Source: Rothia nasimurium (GTDB lineage: Bacteria > Actinomycetota > Actinomycetes > Actinomycetales > Micrococcaceae). From it: a stretch of 64,000 nucleotides of DNA. Position numbers and translations under genes: made by a program. Positions 35,291 to 44,193 of this stretch are shown piece by piece (within the stretch, counting starts at the first letter, position 1; each line of letters starts with the position of its first letter). The notes below the pieces were generated by a model, which worked only from the letters and a program-made list of their open reading frames with translations, was not told the DNA's origin and did not search any database. The stretch covers positions 1,178,001 to 1,242,000 of the forward strand of contig NZ_CP056080.1 in assembly GCF_014217215.1 (NCBI RefSeq). The letters run 5' to 3'.

Positions 35291-36505
35291 ATGCTGCGTT
35301 GGCTCACAGCCGGTGAATCCCACGGCGAAGCCCTGGTAGGAATTATTGAAGGCGTACCGGCAGGTGTTGAACTCACCAGCGAGATGGTGCGCGACGCTCT
35401 AGCCCGCCGCCGCCTCGGCTACGGCCGTGGTGCCCGTATGAAGTTTGAAGAGGATCGTGTGCGCATCCTTGGCGGTGTGCGCCATGGCAAGACCCAGGGT
35501 GGCCCCGTAGCCATCGAAATCGCCAACACCGAATGGCCCAAGTGGGTTGATGTAATGTCGTCAGACCCCGTTGACCCCGCCCTGATTGAGGGGCGCGCCC
35601 GCAACGCGGCCCTCACCCGTCCCCGCCCCGGCCACGCAGACTTCGCCGGTATGCAGAAGTACGGCTTCGACGAGTCCCGCCCCGTCCTTGAACGGGCCAG
35701 CGCCCGCGAAACCGCAACCCGCGTAGCCCTGGGCGTCGTTGCAGCTCAGATTCTTAAGACTCTCGGCGTAGAACTGGTCAGCCACACCACCGCTATCGCC
35801 GAGGTAGCAGCCCCCGCCGACGCCCCGCGTCCTGCCCCTCGCGATGTTGCTGCCCTCGACGCCGACCCCCTGCGCTGCTTCGACACCGCAACCTCCGAAG
35901 CCATGGTCGCTACCGTCGATAAGGCCCACAAGGACGGTGAGACCCTGGGCGGTGTGGTAGAAGTTCTGGCCTACGGTCTTCCCCCGGGACTCGGCTCCTA
36001 CGTGCACTGGGACCGCCGCCTCGACGCCCGCCTGGCTGCAGCCCTCATGGGTATTCAGGCCATCAAGGGCGTAGAAGTAGGCGATGGCTTCGAAACCGCA
36101 AAGCGCCCCGGCACCCGCGCCCACGACGAAATCGTACCCGGTGAGCATGGCGTCCAGCGCGTCTCAAACCGCGCAGGCGGTATCGAAGGTGGCATGACCA
36201 TCGGTGACCTGCTTCGTGTACGCGCCGCCATGAAGCCCATCGCCACCGTGCCCAAGGCCCTGGCCACCATCGACACCTCCACCGGTGAAGTTGCCCGCGC
36301 CCACCACCAGCGCTCAGACGTCTGTGCTGTGCCCGCAGCCGGTGTCGTAGCAGAAGCCATGGTCGCCCTAGTGCTGGCAGAGGCAGCCCTTGAAAAGTTC
36401 GGCGGCGACTCCATCACAGAAACCCGCCGCAACATGGACTCCTACCTGGCAGCCATACCCGAATCCCTGGCCTGGGAATCCAACGTAGCAGGGTGGGACG
36501 CCTAA
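35291..36505 (+). CDS. aroC: Chorismate synthase
   Basis: The 404-residue FMN-dependent enzyme turns EPSP into chorismate, the last shared step of aromatic biosynthesis. Family signatures are [44 protein letters not shown] and [13 protein letters not shown]. Full length. It is preceded by AAGGTTAGAG and followed by aroK after 2 nt. Confidence 0.96.
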   Translation: MLRWLTAGESHGEALVGIIEGVPAGVELTSEMVRDALARRRLGYGRGARMKFEEDRVRILGGVRHGKTQGGPVAIEIANTEWPKWVDVMSSDPVDPALIEGRARNAALTRPRPGHADFAGMQKYGFDESRPVLERASARETATRVALGVVAAQILKTLGVELVSHTTAIAEVAAPADAPRPAPRDVAALDADPLRCFDTATSEAMVATVDKAHKDGETLGGVVEVLAYGLPPGLGSYVHWDRRLDARLAAALMGIQAIKGVEVGDGFETAKRPGTRAHDEIVPGEHGVQRVSNRAGGIEGGMTIGDLLRVRAAMKPIATVPKALATIDTSTGEVARAHHQRSDVCAVPAAGVVAEAMVALVLAEAALEKFGGDSITETRRNMDSYLAAIPESLAWESNVAGWDA

Positions 36506-36507
36506 CC

Positions 36508-37128
36508 ATGACCCCCCGATCACGTGACCACGCGATCGACATGACCGAGGTGCTCGCACCCAACCAGCTGCGCGAGGTGCAAGAAACCTATATCGAAAAA
36601 TCCCGCCCGGTCGTGATCATCGGCCCTATGGCGGCGGGCAAGTCCTATATAGGCACGCACCTCGCGCGCTTCTACGGCTACGAGTTCCTCGACTCTGACC
36701 ACCTCATCGTCGAAAAATACGGTGAGGTGTCACAAATCTTTGCCGACTACGGCGAAGCTGAGTTCCGCCGTATCGAGGCTGAAGTAATCCGTGAGGTGCT
36801 CACTTCACCTGCCCGGCGCAACACCATCTTCTCCCTGGGCGGGGGAGCACCCATGACGCCGGAGGTAGCCGACGTCCTCAAAGACGAAACCGTTATCTAC
36901 ATCAAGGTTGACGCCGAAACCGTAGCCCCGCGCATCCAAAACAGCAAAACCCGGCCCCTGCTCCAGCCCAACCCGGTGCAAAAATGGATCGAAATATTTG
37001 AGGCCCGGCGGGACCGCTACGAAGAGCTCGCCAGCTACACACTGGACGCCTGCGGAGGCCGGGGAATAGCCGACATGGCAGCCGAAATTCAGAACTTCAT
37101 CATCAAGAACCGAAAGGGTCAAGCGTGA
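36508..37128 (+). CDS. aroK: Shikimate kinase
   Basis: The 206-residue kinase phosphorylates shikimate. The P-loop GPMAAGKSYIG, the substrate-binding SDHLIVEKYG with FRRIEAE, and the GGGAP motif are present. It has about 36 residues ahead of the first beta strand, longer than the 5-10 usual for bacterial AroK; a later ATG at 36541 would shorten this. The end overlaps aroB by 4 nt (GTGA). Confidence 0.92.
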   Translation: MTPRSRDHAIDMTEVLAPNQLREVQETYIEKSRPVVIIGPMAAGKSYIGTHLARFYGYEFLDSDHLIVEKYGEVSQIFADYGEAEFRRIEAEVIREVLTSPARRNTIFSLGGGAPMTPEVADVLKDETVIYIKVDAETVAPRIQNSKTRPLLQPNPVQKWIEIFEARRDRYEELASYTLDACGGRGIADMAAEIQNFIIKNRKGQA

Positions 37129-38219
37129 GCGACCAGGCCACCACCGTCATACCCGTCACCGGCACCCAGCCTTCAGAAAACTACGACGTTTACGTAGGCC
37201 ACAACCTGCTCGGTACCATCCCCGAAATCCTGGGCAACCGAACCCAGCGCATTCTCGTTATCCACCCCCGAGCCCTGCGCTCCACCGGTGAGCTGGTGAT
37301 GGAGCAGATGCGCACAGCGGGTTTTGAGGCCTACTCGGCTGAAATTCCGGACGCCGAAGAAGGCAAGCACATCCAGGTCGCCGCTTTCTGCTGGCAGGTA
37401 CTGGGCCAAAACGACTTCACCCGCACCGACGCAATTATTTCCGTAGGTGGCGGCGCCGTCACCGACCTTGCTGGCTTTGTGGCAGCGACCTGGCTGCGCG
37501 GCGTCCGCGTTATCCACATCCCCACCACCCTGCTGGGCATGGTGGACGCCGCAGTTGGCGGCAAGACCGGCATCAACACCGCAGAGGGCAAGAACCTGGT
37601 CGGGGCCTTCCACCCGCCCGCAGCCGTCCTCTGCGAACTGGGCGTGCTACGCACCCTACCGCAGCACGAGCTGCTCACCGGTATGGCTGAAGTGATTAAG
37701 TGCGGCTTCATCGCAGACCCGACGATTCTCGACCTGATTGAAGCGAACCCCGGCAAGATTCGGGACTCCCAGTCTGAGGTAGTGCGAGAGCTCATCGAGC
37801 GCTCCATTCGGGTTAAGGCTGAGGTGGTGTCTGAAGACCTGAAGGAGTCAGGCCGCCGCGAATTCCTGAACTACGGTCATACCCTGGGCCACGCCATCGA
37901 ACACGCAGAACGCTACCAGTGGCGCCACGGTGCTGCCGTAGCAGTAGGTATGGTCTTCGCCGCAGAACTGTCCCTCGCCGCTGGCTACCTTGATGAGGCA
38001 ACCGTTGAGCGAACCCGCGCCATCTGCACCGCCCTCGACCTACCCACCACCTACCCGGCAGACCGCTGGCCCAAGCTGCTTGAAACCATGCGCCGCGACA
38101 AGAAGGCCCGCGGCAACATGCTTCGCTTCGTCGTTCTGGAGAGCCTGGGCAAGCCCCGTATTTACGAGGTACCCGACGACTCGATCCTGTTTATGACCTA
38201 CCAGGAAATTGCCAGCTAG
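37125..38219 (+). CDS. aroB: 3-dehydroquinate synthase
   Basis: The 364-residue NAD- and metal-dependent enzyme converts DAHP to 3-dehydroquinate. Visible segments are SVGGGAVTDLAGFVAATWLRG (NAD-binding), PTTLLGMVDAAVGGKTGIN, the metal ligands in EVIKCGFI and HTLGHAIEH, and RRDKK. The GTG start overlaps the aroK stop. No aroQ/aroD gene follows, unlike the mycobacterial order. Confidence 0.95.
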   Translation: MSDQATTVIPVTGTQPSENYDVYVGHNLLGTIPEILGNRTQRILVIHPRALRSTGELVMEQMRTAGFEAYSAEIPDAEEGKHIQVAAFCWQVLGQNDFTRTDAIISVGGGAVTDLAGFVAATWLRGVRVIHIPTTLLGMVDAAVGGKTGINTAEGKNLVGAFHPPAAVLCELGVLRTLPQHELLTGMAEVIKCGFIADPTILDLIEANPGKIRDSQSEVVRELIERSIRVKAEVVSEDLKESGRREFLNYGHTLGHAIEHAERYQWRHGAAVAVGMVFAAELSLAAGYLDEATVERTRAICTALDLPTTYPADRWPKLLETMRRDKKARGNMLRFVVLESLGKPRIYEVPDDSILFMTYQEIAS

Positions 38220-38326
38220 GTGTGAAACTCGCTAACTAATAGCGCAAAGCGGCGGGGGAGCCGGTAGACTGGTCTACGGTTTACCCCGCAACGCTTATTG
38301 AAAATTTCAGTTTAGAGGAGAGTCTG

Positions 38327-38890
38327 TTGGCTACTACCGCAGATATCAAGAACGGTGTCGTTCTCAAGATTGACGGCAACCTCTGGTCCGTCATCGAATT
38401 CCAGCACGTCAAGCCCGGTAAGGGCGGCGCTTTCGTCCGTACCAAGCTGCGCAACGTCACCTCAGGCAAGGTAGTTGATAAGACCTTCAACGCCGGCGCC
38501 AAGGTTGAGACCGCAACCGTCGACCGCTCCGACTACCAGTACCTCTACCAGGACGGCACCGACTACGTCTTCATGGACCTGAAGACCTACGACCAGATCA
38601 ACGTCTCTGAGGTCACCGTTGGCGACGCCGCCAAGTTCATGCTCGAAAACCAGACCGCAACCATCGCCATGCATGAAGGTTCACCCCTCTACATCGAGCT
38701 TCCCGCCTCAGTCGTCCTCGAAATCACCTACACCGAGCCCGGCCTGCAGGGTGACCGCTCCACCGGCGGCACCAAGCCCGCAACCGTTGAGACCGGCGCC
38801 GAGATTCAGGTGCCCCTCTTCCTCGAAACCGGCACCAAGGTCAAGGTCGACACCCGCACCGGTGACTACCTCGGCCGCGTCAACGACTAA
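38327..38890 (+). CDS. efp: Elongation factor P
   Basis: The 187-residue EF-P helps ribosomes through polyproline stretches. KOW-like N-terminal domain: [20 protein letters not shown], then the loop KPGKGGAF with the lysine that carries a modification in some bacteria, then two OB domains. It starts with TTG at 38327, fixed by AGAGGAG just upstream. A palindromic GTAGAC-TG-GTCTAC lies in the promoter region (about 38262-38275). nusB starts 5 nt after its stop. Confidence 0.95.
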   Translation: MATTADIKNGVVLKIDGNLWSVIEFQHVKPGKGGAFVRTKLRNVTSGKVVDKTFNAGAKVETATVDRSDYQYLYQDGTDYVFMDLKTYDQINVSEVTVGDAAKFMLENQTATIAMHEGSPLYIELPASVVLEITYTEPGLQGDRSTGGTKPATVETGAEIQVPLFLETGTKVKVDTRTGDYLGRVND

Positions 38891-38895
38891 GTACC

Positions 38896-39306
38896 GTGAA
38901 TTCAAGAACCAAAGCTAGACTTCGCGCCCTCGAAGTCCTGTTTGAGGCCGATCAGCGCGGCGATGACGTCATTGACGTCCTGATTCGCCGCCGCACCTAC
39001 ACCTCAGCGCAGATTTCGCTCTACTCCGAGCAGATTGTTCGTGGCGTACGCGACCATGACGAAGAGATTCGCGAGTACATCGAAACCTACGCCCAGGACT
39101 GGACCATGGACCGCATGCCCAGCGTGGACCGCGTGGCCCTGCGGCTCGGCGCTTGGGAGCTCCTCTTTAACGATGAGATTCCCGATGCCGTAGCTATCTC
39201 AGAGGCTACCGGCCTGGTTCGCCTGCTGTCGACCGACGATTCACCCAAGTTTGTGAATGGCTTGCTCGACCGCCTGCGCCAGGTGAAGCCCACCCTGCTG
39301 GCTTAG
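38896..39306 (+). CDS. nusB: Transcription antitermination factor NusB
   Basis: The 136-residue all-alpha protein binds boxA RNA with S10 in rRNA antitermination. RTKARLRALEVLFEADQRG, WTMDRMPSVDRVALRLGAWELLF and FVNGLLDRL are family signatures. The GTG start is 5 nt after efp; the two form an operon closed by a very strong terminator. Confidence 0.94.
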   Translation: MNSRTKARLRALEVLFEADQRGDDVIDVLIRRRTYTSAQISLYSEQIVRGVRDHDEEIREYIETYAQDWTMDRMPSVDRVALRLGAWELLFNDEIPDAVAISEATGLVRLLSTDDSPKFVNGLLDRLRQVKPTLLA

Positions 39307-39313
39307 GCCTATA

Positions 39314-39372
39314 GGTATCAGAAAATCAGAAAAACCCACCAACGAGGTGGGTTTTTCTGATTTTCTGGTACC
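39314..39372 (+). terminator. Very long intrinsic terminator after nusB
   Basis: The left arm 39314-39340 and right arm 39346-39372 pair over 27 bp with one wobble around a 5-nt loop (AACGA). The inner part is AAAAACCCACC/GGTGGGTTTTT, then T-rich sequence. It is almost perfectly symmetric, so it would also stop transcription from the other side. Confidence 0.85.
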
Positions 39373-39440
39373 TACTGAAAACTGTCTCAAATTCAGCCGC
39401 GGTGAGGTGTGGACGTGATACATTGAGGTGTGACAGCAAC

Positions 39441-39473
39441 CTTTAAGTCCGTCCTGTGAGGCGGGGAAGGAGG
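39441..39473 (+). promoter_or_regulatory. PyrR-binding hairpin overlapping the pyrR ribosome binding site
   Basis: The run CGTCCTGTGAGGCG (39450-39463) matches 12 of 14 positions of the PyrR RNA consensus ARUCCNGNGAGGYU. It can fold with CCG/CGG and CC/GG pairs around a TGTGA loop, and an outer CCTT/AAGG stem reaches the Shine-Dalgarno AAGGAGG (39467-39473) of pyrR. PyrR bound to UMP would stabilise the hairpin and block initiation, the translational mode reported for mycobacteria. Confidence 0.65.
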
Positions 39474-39480
39474 CCGGCAC

Positions 39481-40101
39481 ATGACCGATACCACCGGTGT
39501 ACCCACCGACGTATCTGCAGGAGCCCACCGGGTCATCCTGGAGTCAGCCGACATTGAGCGAGCTCTTACTCGCATTGCCCACGAAATTCTTGAAGCCAAC
39601 AAGGGTAGCGAGAACCTGGTTCTCCTGGGTATTCCGCGCCGAGGCTTCCCCTTAGCCCAGCGTCTGGCCGATAAAATTGCCCAGACCGATTCCGACTTTA
39701 ATCCCACTTTTTCTCTGGGGCAGCTGGACATCACCATGTACCGTGATGACCTGCTTTCGAAACCGGGGCGGACGCCTGAGCCCACCCGCCTGCCCGCAGC
39801 GGGGATTGAGGGGCGCACCGTCGTCCTCGTTGACGATGTACTTTTTTCAGGGCGCACTATCCGTGCCGCCCTCGATGCCCTCAAGGACTACGGCCGCCCC
39901 GACGCCGTCCGCCTCGCTGTGCTGGTTGACCGCGGCCACCGACAGCTCCCCATCCGCGCAGATCACGTGGGAAAGAACCTGCCCACCAGCACCCATGAAT
40001 CGGTTAAGGTGCTGCTCTCATCCATCGACGGTGGGGACGACAAGGTAATTATTTCCCAGCCCGCCCACTCCACCACCTCAGCCCAGGAAGGAGGGGAGTA
40101 G
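39481..40101 (+). CDS. pyrR: Bifunctional pyr operon regulator/uracil phosphoribosyltransferase
   Basis: The 206-residue PyrR binds pyr mRNA in response to UMP and may have uracil phosphoribosyltransferase activity. The PRPP loop [17 protein letters not shown] and [15 protein letters not shown] are diagnostic. It is the first gene of the pyr operon, just downstream of its own predicted RNA target; pyrB begins 2 nt after its stop. Confidence 0.95.
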   Translation: MTDTTGVPTDVSAGAHRVILESADIERALTRIAHEILEANKGSENLVLLGIPRRGFPLAQRLADKIAQTDSDFNPTFSLGQLDITMYRDDLLSKPGRTPEPTRLPAAGIEGRTVVLVDDVLFSGRTIRAALDALKDYGRPDAVRLAVLVDRGHRQLPIRADHVGKNLPTSTHESVKVLLSSIDGGDDKVIISQPAHSTTSAQEGGE

Positions 40102-40103
40102 CC

Positions 40104-41087
40104 GTGCGTCACCTGCTCGATACCAAGGATCTCTCCCTGGACGACGCCCTTAACATTCTCGATACCGCCGACTACATGGGCGAGGTCGGCCAGCGCGAAG
40201 TCAAGAAACTCCCCGTGCTCCAGGGGCGCACCGTGGTCAACCTCTTCTTTGAAGACTCGACCCGCACCCGCCTGTCCTTCGAAGCTGCCGAAAAGCGCCT
40301 GTCTGCCGATATCATCAACTTCTCAGCCAAGGGTTCATCTGTCTCTAAGGGGGAGTCGCTCAAAGACACCGCCCAGACCCTGGCAGCTATCAACGCCGAC
40401 GCCGTGGTGATTCGCCACAGCGCATCGGGCGCCCCCCAGCGTCTAGCTGAAGCCGGCTGGATTGACGTGCCCGTGCTCAACGCCGGTGACGGCACCCACG
40501 CCCACCCCACCCAGGCCCTGCTGGATGCCATGACCCTGCGCCAGTTCAAGGCCCAGGTTGAGGGGGTTGCAACCCGCGGCCTTACCCTAGAGGGTCTGCG
40601 GGTAGCGATTGTGGGTGATATCCTGCACTCCCGCGTGGCCCGCTCCAACCTCTGGCTGCTCCACACCCTGGGGGCAACTGTCAAGTTCGTTGCCCCGCCC
40701 ACCCTGCTCCCGGTAGATATCGAAAACTGGCCGGCAGAGATTTACTACAACCTCGACGACGCCATCGAGTCGGGAGTTGACGCGGTGATGATGCTGCGTA
40801 TCCAGAAAGAACGCATGAACGCGTCTTTCTTCCCCTCGTCCGAGGAATACTCCCGCCTGTGGGGGCTTACCCCTGAGCGCTTTGCCCGCCTCGACGCGTC
40901 CGCCCACGAAACCGCTATTCTGCACCCCGGGCCCATGAACCGCGGCCTCGAAATCTGCGCCGAAGCAGCAGACTCACCCCGCTCCTGGGTGCTGCGCCAG
41001 GTGACTAACGGCGTGTCTGTACGTATGGCGGTGCTCTACCTGCTTATGACCGGCGGCTCCGCTAACGACTTCTACCCCGGCTCCTAA
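40104..41087 (+). CDS. pyrB: Aspartate carbamoyltransferase catalytic subunit
   Basis: The 327-residue enzyme condenses carbamoyl phosphate and aspartate. The carbamoyl-phosphate loop [24 protein letters not shown] and [11 protein letters not shown] are present. No pyrI regulatory subunit is nearby, as usual for actinobacteria. GTG start, preceded by GGAAGGAGGGGAG. Confidence 0.96.
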   Translation: MRHLLDTKDLSLDDALNILDTADYMGEVGQREVKKLPVLQGRTVVNLFFEDSTRTRLSFEAAEKRLSADIINFSAKGSSVSKGESLKDTAQTLAAINADAVVIRHSASGAPQRLAEAGWIDVPVLNAGDGTHAHPTQALLDAMTLRQFKAQVEGVATRGLTLEGLRVAIVGDILHSRVARSNLWLLHTLGATVKFVAPPTLLPVDIENWPAEIYYNLDDAIESGVDAVMMLRIQKERMNASFFPSSEEYSRLWGLTPERFARLDASAHETAILHPGPMNRGLEICAEAADSPRSWVLRQVTNGVSVRMAVLYLLMTGGSANDFYPGS

Positions 41088-41108
41088 GCCCTGGACGAAA
41101 GAGAAACA

Positions 41109-42416
41109 ATGACTGAATCTGTTTACCTCATCAAGGGCGCCTCACTGCTAGGTGAGAAAACCGCCGATATTTTGATCAAGGACGGCCTCATCGCTGAAAT
41201 TGGCGAGAACCTTGCGGACGCCGACGCCCAGGTCGTCGAGGCCCAGGGGCTTATCGCCCTGCCCGGCCTGGTCGACCTGCACACCCACCTGCGTGAACCC
41301 GGCCAGGAAGACGCCGAAACCGTCGAAACCGGCACCCGTGCCGCAGCCCTGGGTGGCTACACCGCCGTCTTCGCCATGGCGAACTCCAACCCCGTTGCCG
41401 ACACCGCCGGCGTGGTGGAGCAGGTCTACGAGCTGGGTAAAAACTCCGGCTGGGTCAAGGTTCAGCCCATCGGTGCTGTAACTGTGGGCCTGGCAGGGGA
41501 GCGCCTCTCAGATATCGGGGCTATGGCTGAATCCCGTGCCCAGGTGCGCGTCTTCTCAGACGACGGCATGTGCGTCTGGGACCCGGCCCTCATGCGTCGA
41601 GCCCTGGAATACGTCAAGACCTTCAACGGCGTTATCGCCCAGCACGCCCAGGAGCCCCGCCTGACCGAAGGCGCCCAGATGAACGAAGGTAAGGTGTCAG
41701 CAGAGCTGGGTCTGGCAGGCTGGCCCGCTGTTGCTGAAGAATCCATCATCGCCCGCGACGTGCTGCTGGCTGAACACGTTGGCTCCCGCCTGCACATCTG
41801 TCACCTGTCAACCAAGGGTTCCGTTGAAATCGTGCGCTGGGCTAAGGAACGCGGCATCAAGGTAACCGCCGAGGTCACCCCCCACCACCTGCTGCTGACC
41901 GATGAGCTGGTGCGCACCTACGACCCCGTTTACAAGGTCAACCCACCCCTGCGCACCGAAGAGGACGTACTGGCTCTGCGTCAGGCAGTTGCCGACGGCA
42001 TCATCGATATCATTGGCACCGACCACGCACCCCATCCCGCCGAATCCAAGGACTGCGAATGGGCCTGCGCCGCCAACGGTATGACCGGCCTGGAACAGGC
42101 CCTTTCTATCATCCAGAAGACCCTGGTTGATACCGGCTACATCACCTGGGCCGATGTTGCCCGTATCATGAGCACCAAGCCCGCCGAAATCGGCCTCGCA
42201 GCCGACCAGGGGCGTCCGCTCGAAGCGGGGGAGCCCGCCCACCTGGTGCTGGTCGACCCTGCCGCAACCCGCGTCATCGACCCCGCCGCCCAGGCCACCA
42301 AGGGCAAGAACAACCCCTACCGGGGCCTGGAAGTGCCCGGCGCGGTCGTAGCCACCTTCTTCGGCGGTCACCCCACCGTTCTCGACGGTGCACTGAACAC
42401 CCCGTCCGCTAAGTAA
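41109..42416 (+). CDS. pyrC: Dihydroorotase
   Basis: The 435-residue amidohydrolase (class I, long form) cyclises carbamoyl-aspartate. Zinc ligands appear in DLHTHLREPGQE (HxH), in IAQHAQEP and ICHLSTKGS, and the catalytic Asp in GTDHAPHP. Full length; ribosome binding site GAAAGAGAAAC. Confidence 0.96.
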   Translation: MTESVYLIKGASLLGEKTADILIKDGLIAEIGENLADADAQVVEAQGLIALPGLVDLHTHLREPGQEDAETVETGTRAAALGGYTAVFAMANSNPVADTAGVVEQVYELGKNSGWVKVQPIGAVTVGLAGERLSDIGAMAESRAQVRVFSDDGMCVWDPALMRRALEYVKTFNGVIAQHAQEPRLTEGAQMNEGKVSAELGLAGWPAVAEESIIARDVLLAEHVGSRLHICHLSTKGSVEIVRWAKERGIKVTAEVTPHHLLLTDELVRTYDPVYKVNPPLRTEEDVLALRQAVADGIIDIIGTDHAPHPAESKDCEWACAANGMTGLEQALSIIQKTLVDTGYITWADVARIMSTKPAEIGLAADQGRPLEAGEPAHLVLVDPAATRVIDPAAQATKGKNNPYRGLEVPGAVVATFFGGHPTVLDGALNTPSAK

Positions 42417-42434
42417 CCCGCTAGGAGAGTGCCC

Positions 42435-42965
42435 GTGTCTGACAAGCTAATTCCCACCCTGATTCTGGCCCTTGTTGCCGCCCTCACCTTCTGGGCTATG
42501 TGGCAGGGCTGGAAGAGTCGGAAGCAGCGTCAGGTTCACACCGGCACCCTGCTCGATGTGCCTGAGCGCTACGACGACGCCGAATCCCTACTTGCTGTAC
42601 CCGGCACCTACGTTGCCACTACCGTCATGGGGGACTGGCTCGACCGTATCGCCACCAACACCCTGGGCGTGAAATCAACCGGTGTCTTCTTCGTCTACGA
42701 GGACGCCGTCATCATCATGCGCAACGGCTCCCAAGATATCTGGATTCCCGCCAGCGACATTATCGGTGTGCGCACCGAAGCCGGTATGAACGGTAAGTTC
42801 GTCGAGAAGGACGGCCTGGCCGTCCTCTCCTGGTCACTCAACGGCAACCCCGTCGATACCGGCTTCCGCACCCGCTATGCGGCTGACAAAAAATCAATCC
42901 TCGATGCCGTTGCAGCTATCGCACCCCAGGCAACCGTCGGCCATTACACCCTGGCCCGACCCTAA
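42435..42965 (+). CDS. Membrane-anchored protein of the pyr operon, function unknown
   Basis: The 176-residue protein has one N-terminal helix (LIPTLILALVAALTFWAMW), a basic stretch, then a beta-rich domain with VYEDAVIIMRNGSQDIWIPASDIIGV that looks PH-like. A gene of this kind sits between pyrC and carA in many actinobacteria (the Rv1382 position), but no role is established. I place the start at the second GTG (42435), 7 nt after AGGAG; the first GTG (42429) is too close to the ribosome binding site. A 7-bp hairpin (42971-42989) separates it from carA. Confidence 0.7.
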   Translation: MSDKLIPTLILALVAALTFWAMWQGWKSRKQRQVHTGTLLDVPERYDDAESLLAVPGTYVATTVMGDWLDRIATNTLGVKSTGVFFVYEDAVIIMRNGSQDIWIPASDIIGVRTEAGMNGKFVEKDGLAVLSWSLNGNPVDTGFRTRYAADKKSILDAVAAIAPQATVGHYTLARP

Positions 42966-43017
42966 GTTTCCACCTGCTGATTGCAGGTGACTACACCAAC
43001 CAACAGGAAGTGTGTGA

Positions 43018-44181
43018 ATGTCCCACCCAGCACCCACCCCACGTGCAGCAGTACTCGTCCTTGAAGACGGTACCTTCTACCGCGGCGAAAGCTACGGCGC
43101 CACCGGCAAGACCCTTGGCGAAGCGGTCTTCTCAACCGGCATGACCGGCTACCAGGAAACCCTGACCGACCCCTCCTACGCGGGGCAGATTGTGGTTCAG
43201 ACCGCACCCCATATCGGCAACACCGGCGTTAACACCGAGGACGCCGAATCCCGCAAAATCTGGGTTGCAGGCTACGCCGTGCGCGACGCCGCCCGCCGCC
43301 CCTCCAACTGGCGCTCAGAGCGTTCCCTCGACGAGGAACTGGTAGAGCAGGGAATCGTCGGCATCCAGGGCATCGACACCCGCGCCCTGACCCGTCACCT
43401 GCGTAGTGCTGGTTCCATGCGTGCCGGTATCTTCACCGGTACAGACGCCGAGCTGCCCCTGGCAGACCTGGTTGCCCAGGTACAGGCAGCAGCCGAAATG
43501 AAGGGCCAGAAACTGGCTGACTCCGTTTCTATCGAAGAAGCCTACACTGTAGAACCCGCTGACCAGGGCTGGGAGGGCGACATCAAGGCCACCCTGGTTG
43601 CCGTCGACCTGGGTATCAAGGCTATGACCCCGAAACGCTTTGCCGAGCGCGGCGTCCGCGTGCACGTACTGCCCGCAACCGCCACCCTCGAAGACATCAC
43701 CGCCCTCAATCCCGACGGTGTCTTCTTCTCCAATGGCCCCGGCGACCCTGCCACCGCGGACGACCAGGTTCAGCTCCTGCAGTCCGTCCTGCGCACCGGC
43801 ACCCCCTTCTTCGGTATCTGCTTCGGCAACCAGCTACTGGGCCGCGCCCTGGGCTTTGGCACCTACAAGCTGCCCTTCGGCCACCGCGGTATCAACCAGC
43901 CCGTCATGGACCGCACCACCGGCAAGGTAGAAATCACCGCCCAGAACCACGGCTTCGCTGTAGACGCACCGCTGGACGGCGCCGTCACTGCCCCCAACGA
44001 AGAATTCGGCCGAGTCGAGGTCTCCCACGTGGGCCTCAACGACCAGGTGGTCGAAGGCCTCCGCTGCCTCGACATCCCCGCCTTCTCGGTGCAGTACCAC
44101 CCCGAAGCAGCCGCAGGCCCCCACGACGCTGCCTACCTCTTTGACCGTTTCATCGATCTCATGCTCGAGAAGAAGAACTAA
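43018..44181 (+). CDS. carA: Carbamoyl-phosphate synthase small subunit
   Basis: The 387-residue glutaminase subunit supplies ammonia to CarB. N-terminal CPSase domain ([31 protein letters not shown]) and class I GATase with nucleophile Cys in [11 protein letters not shown] and the His/Glu pair in [18 protein letters not shown] upstream. carB begins 12 nt after its stop. Confidence 0.96.
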   Translation: MSHPAPTPRAAVLVLEDGTFYRGESYGATGKTLGEAVFSTGMTGYQETLTDPSYAGQIVVQTAPHIGNTGVNTEDAESRKIWVAGYAVRDAARRPSNWRSERSLDEELVEQGIVGIQGIDTRALTRHLRSAGSMRAGIFTGTDAELPLADLVAQVQAAAEMKGQKLADSVSIEEAYTVEPADQGWEGDIKATLVAVDLGIKAMTPKRFAERGVRVHVLPATATLEDITALNPDGVFFSNGPGDPATADDQVQLLQSVLRTGTPFFGICFGNQLLGRALGFGTYKLPFGHRGINQPVMDRTTGKVEITAQNHGFAVDAPLDGAVTAPNEEFGRVEVSHVGLNDQVVEGLRCLDIPAFSVQYHPEAAAGPHDAAYLFDRFIDLMLEKKN

Positions 44182-44193
44182 GGACACCGAACC

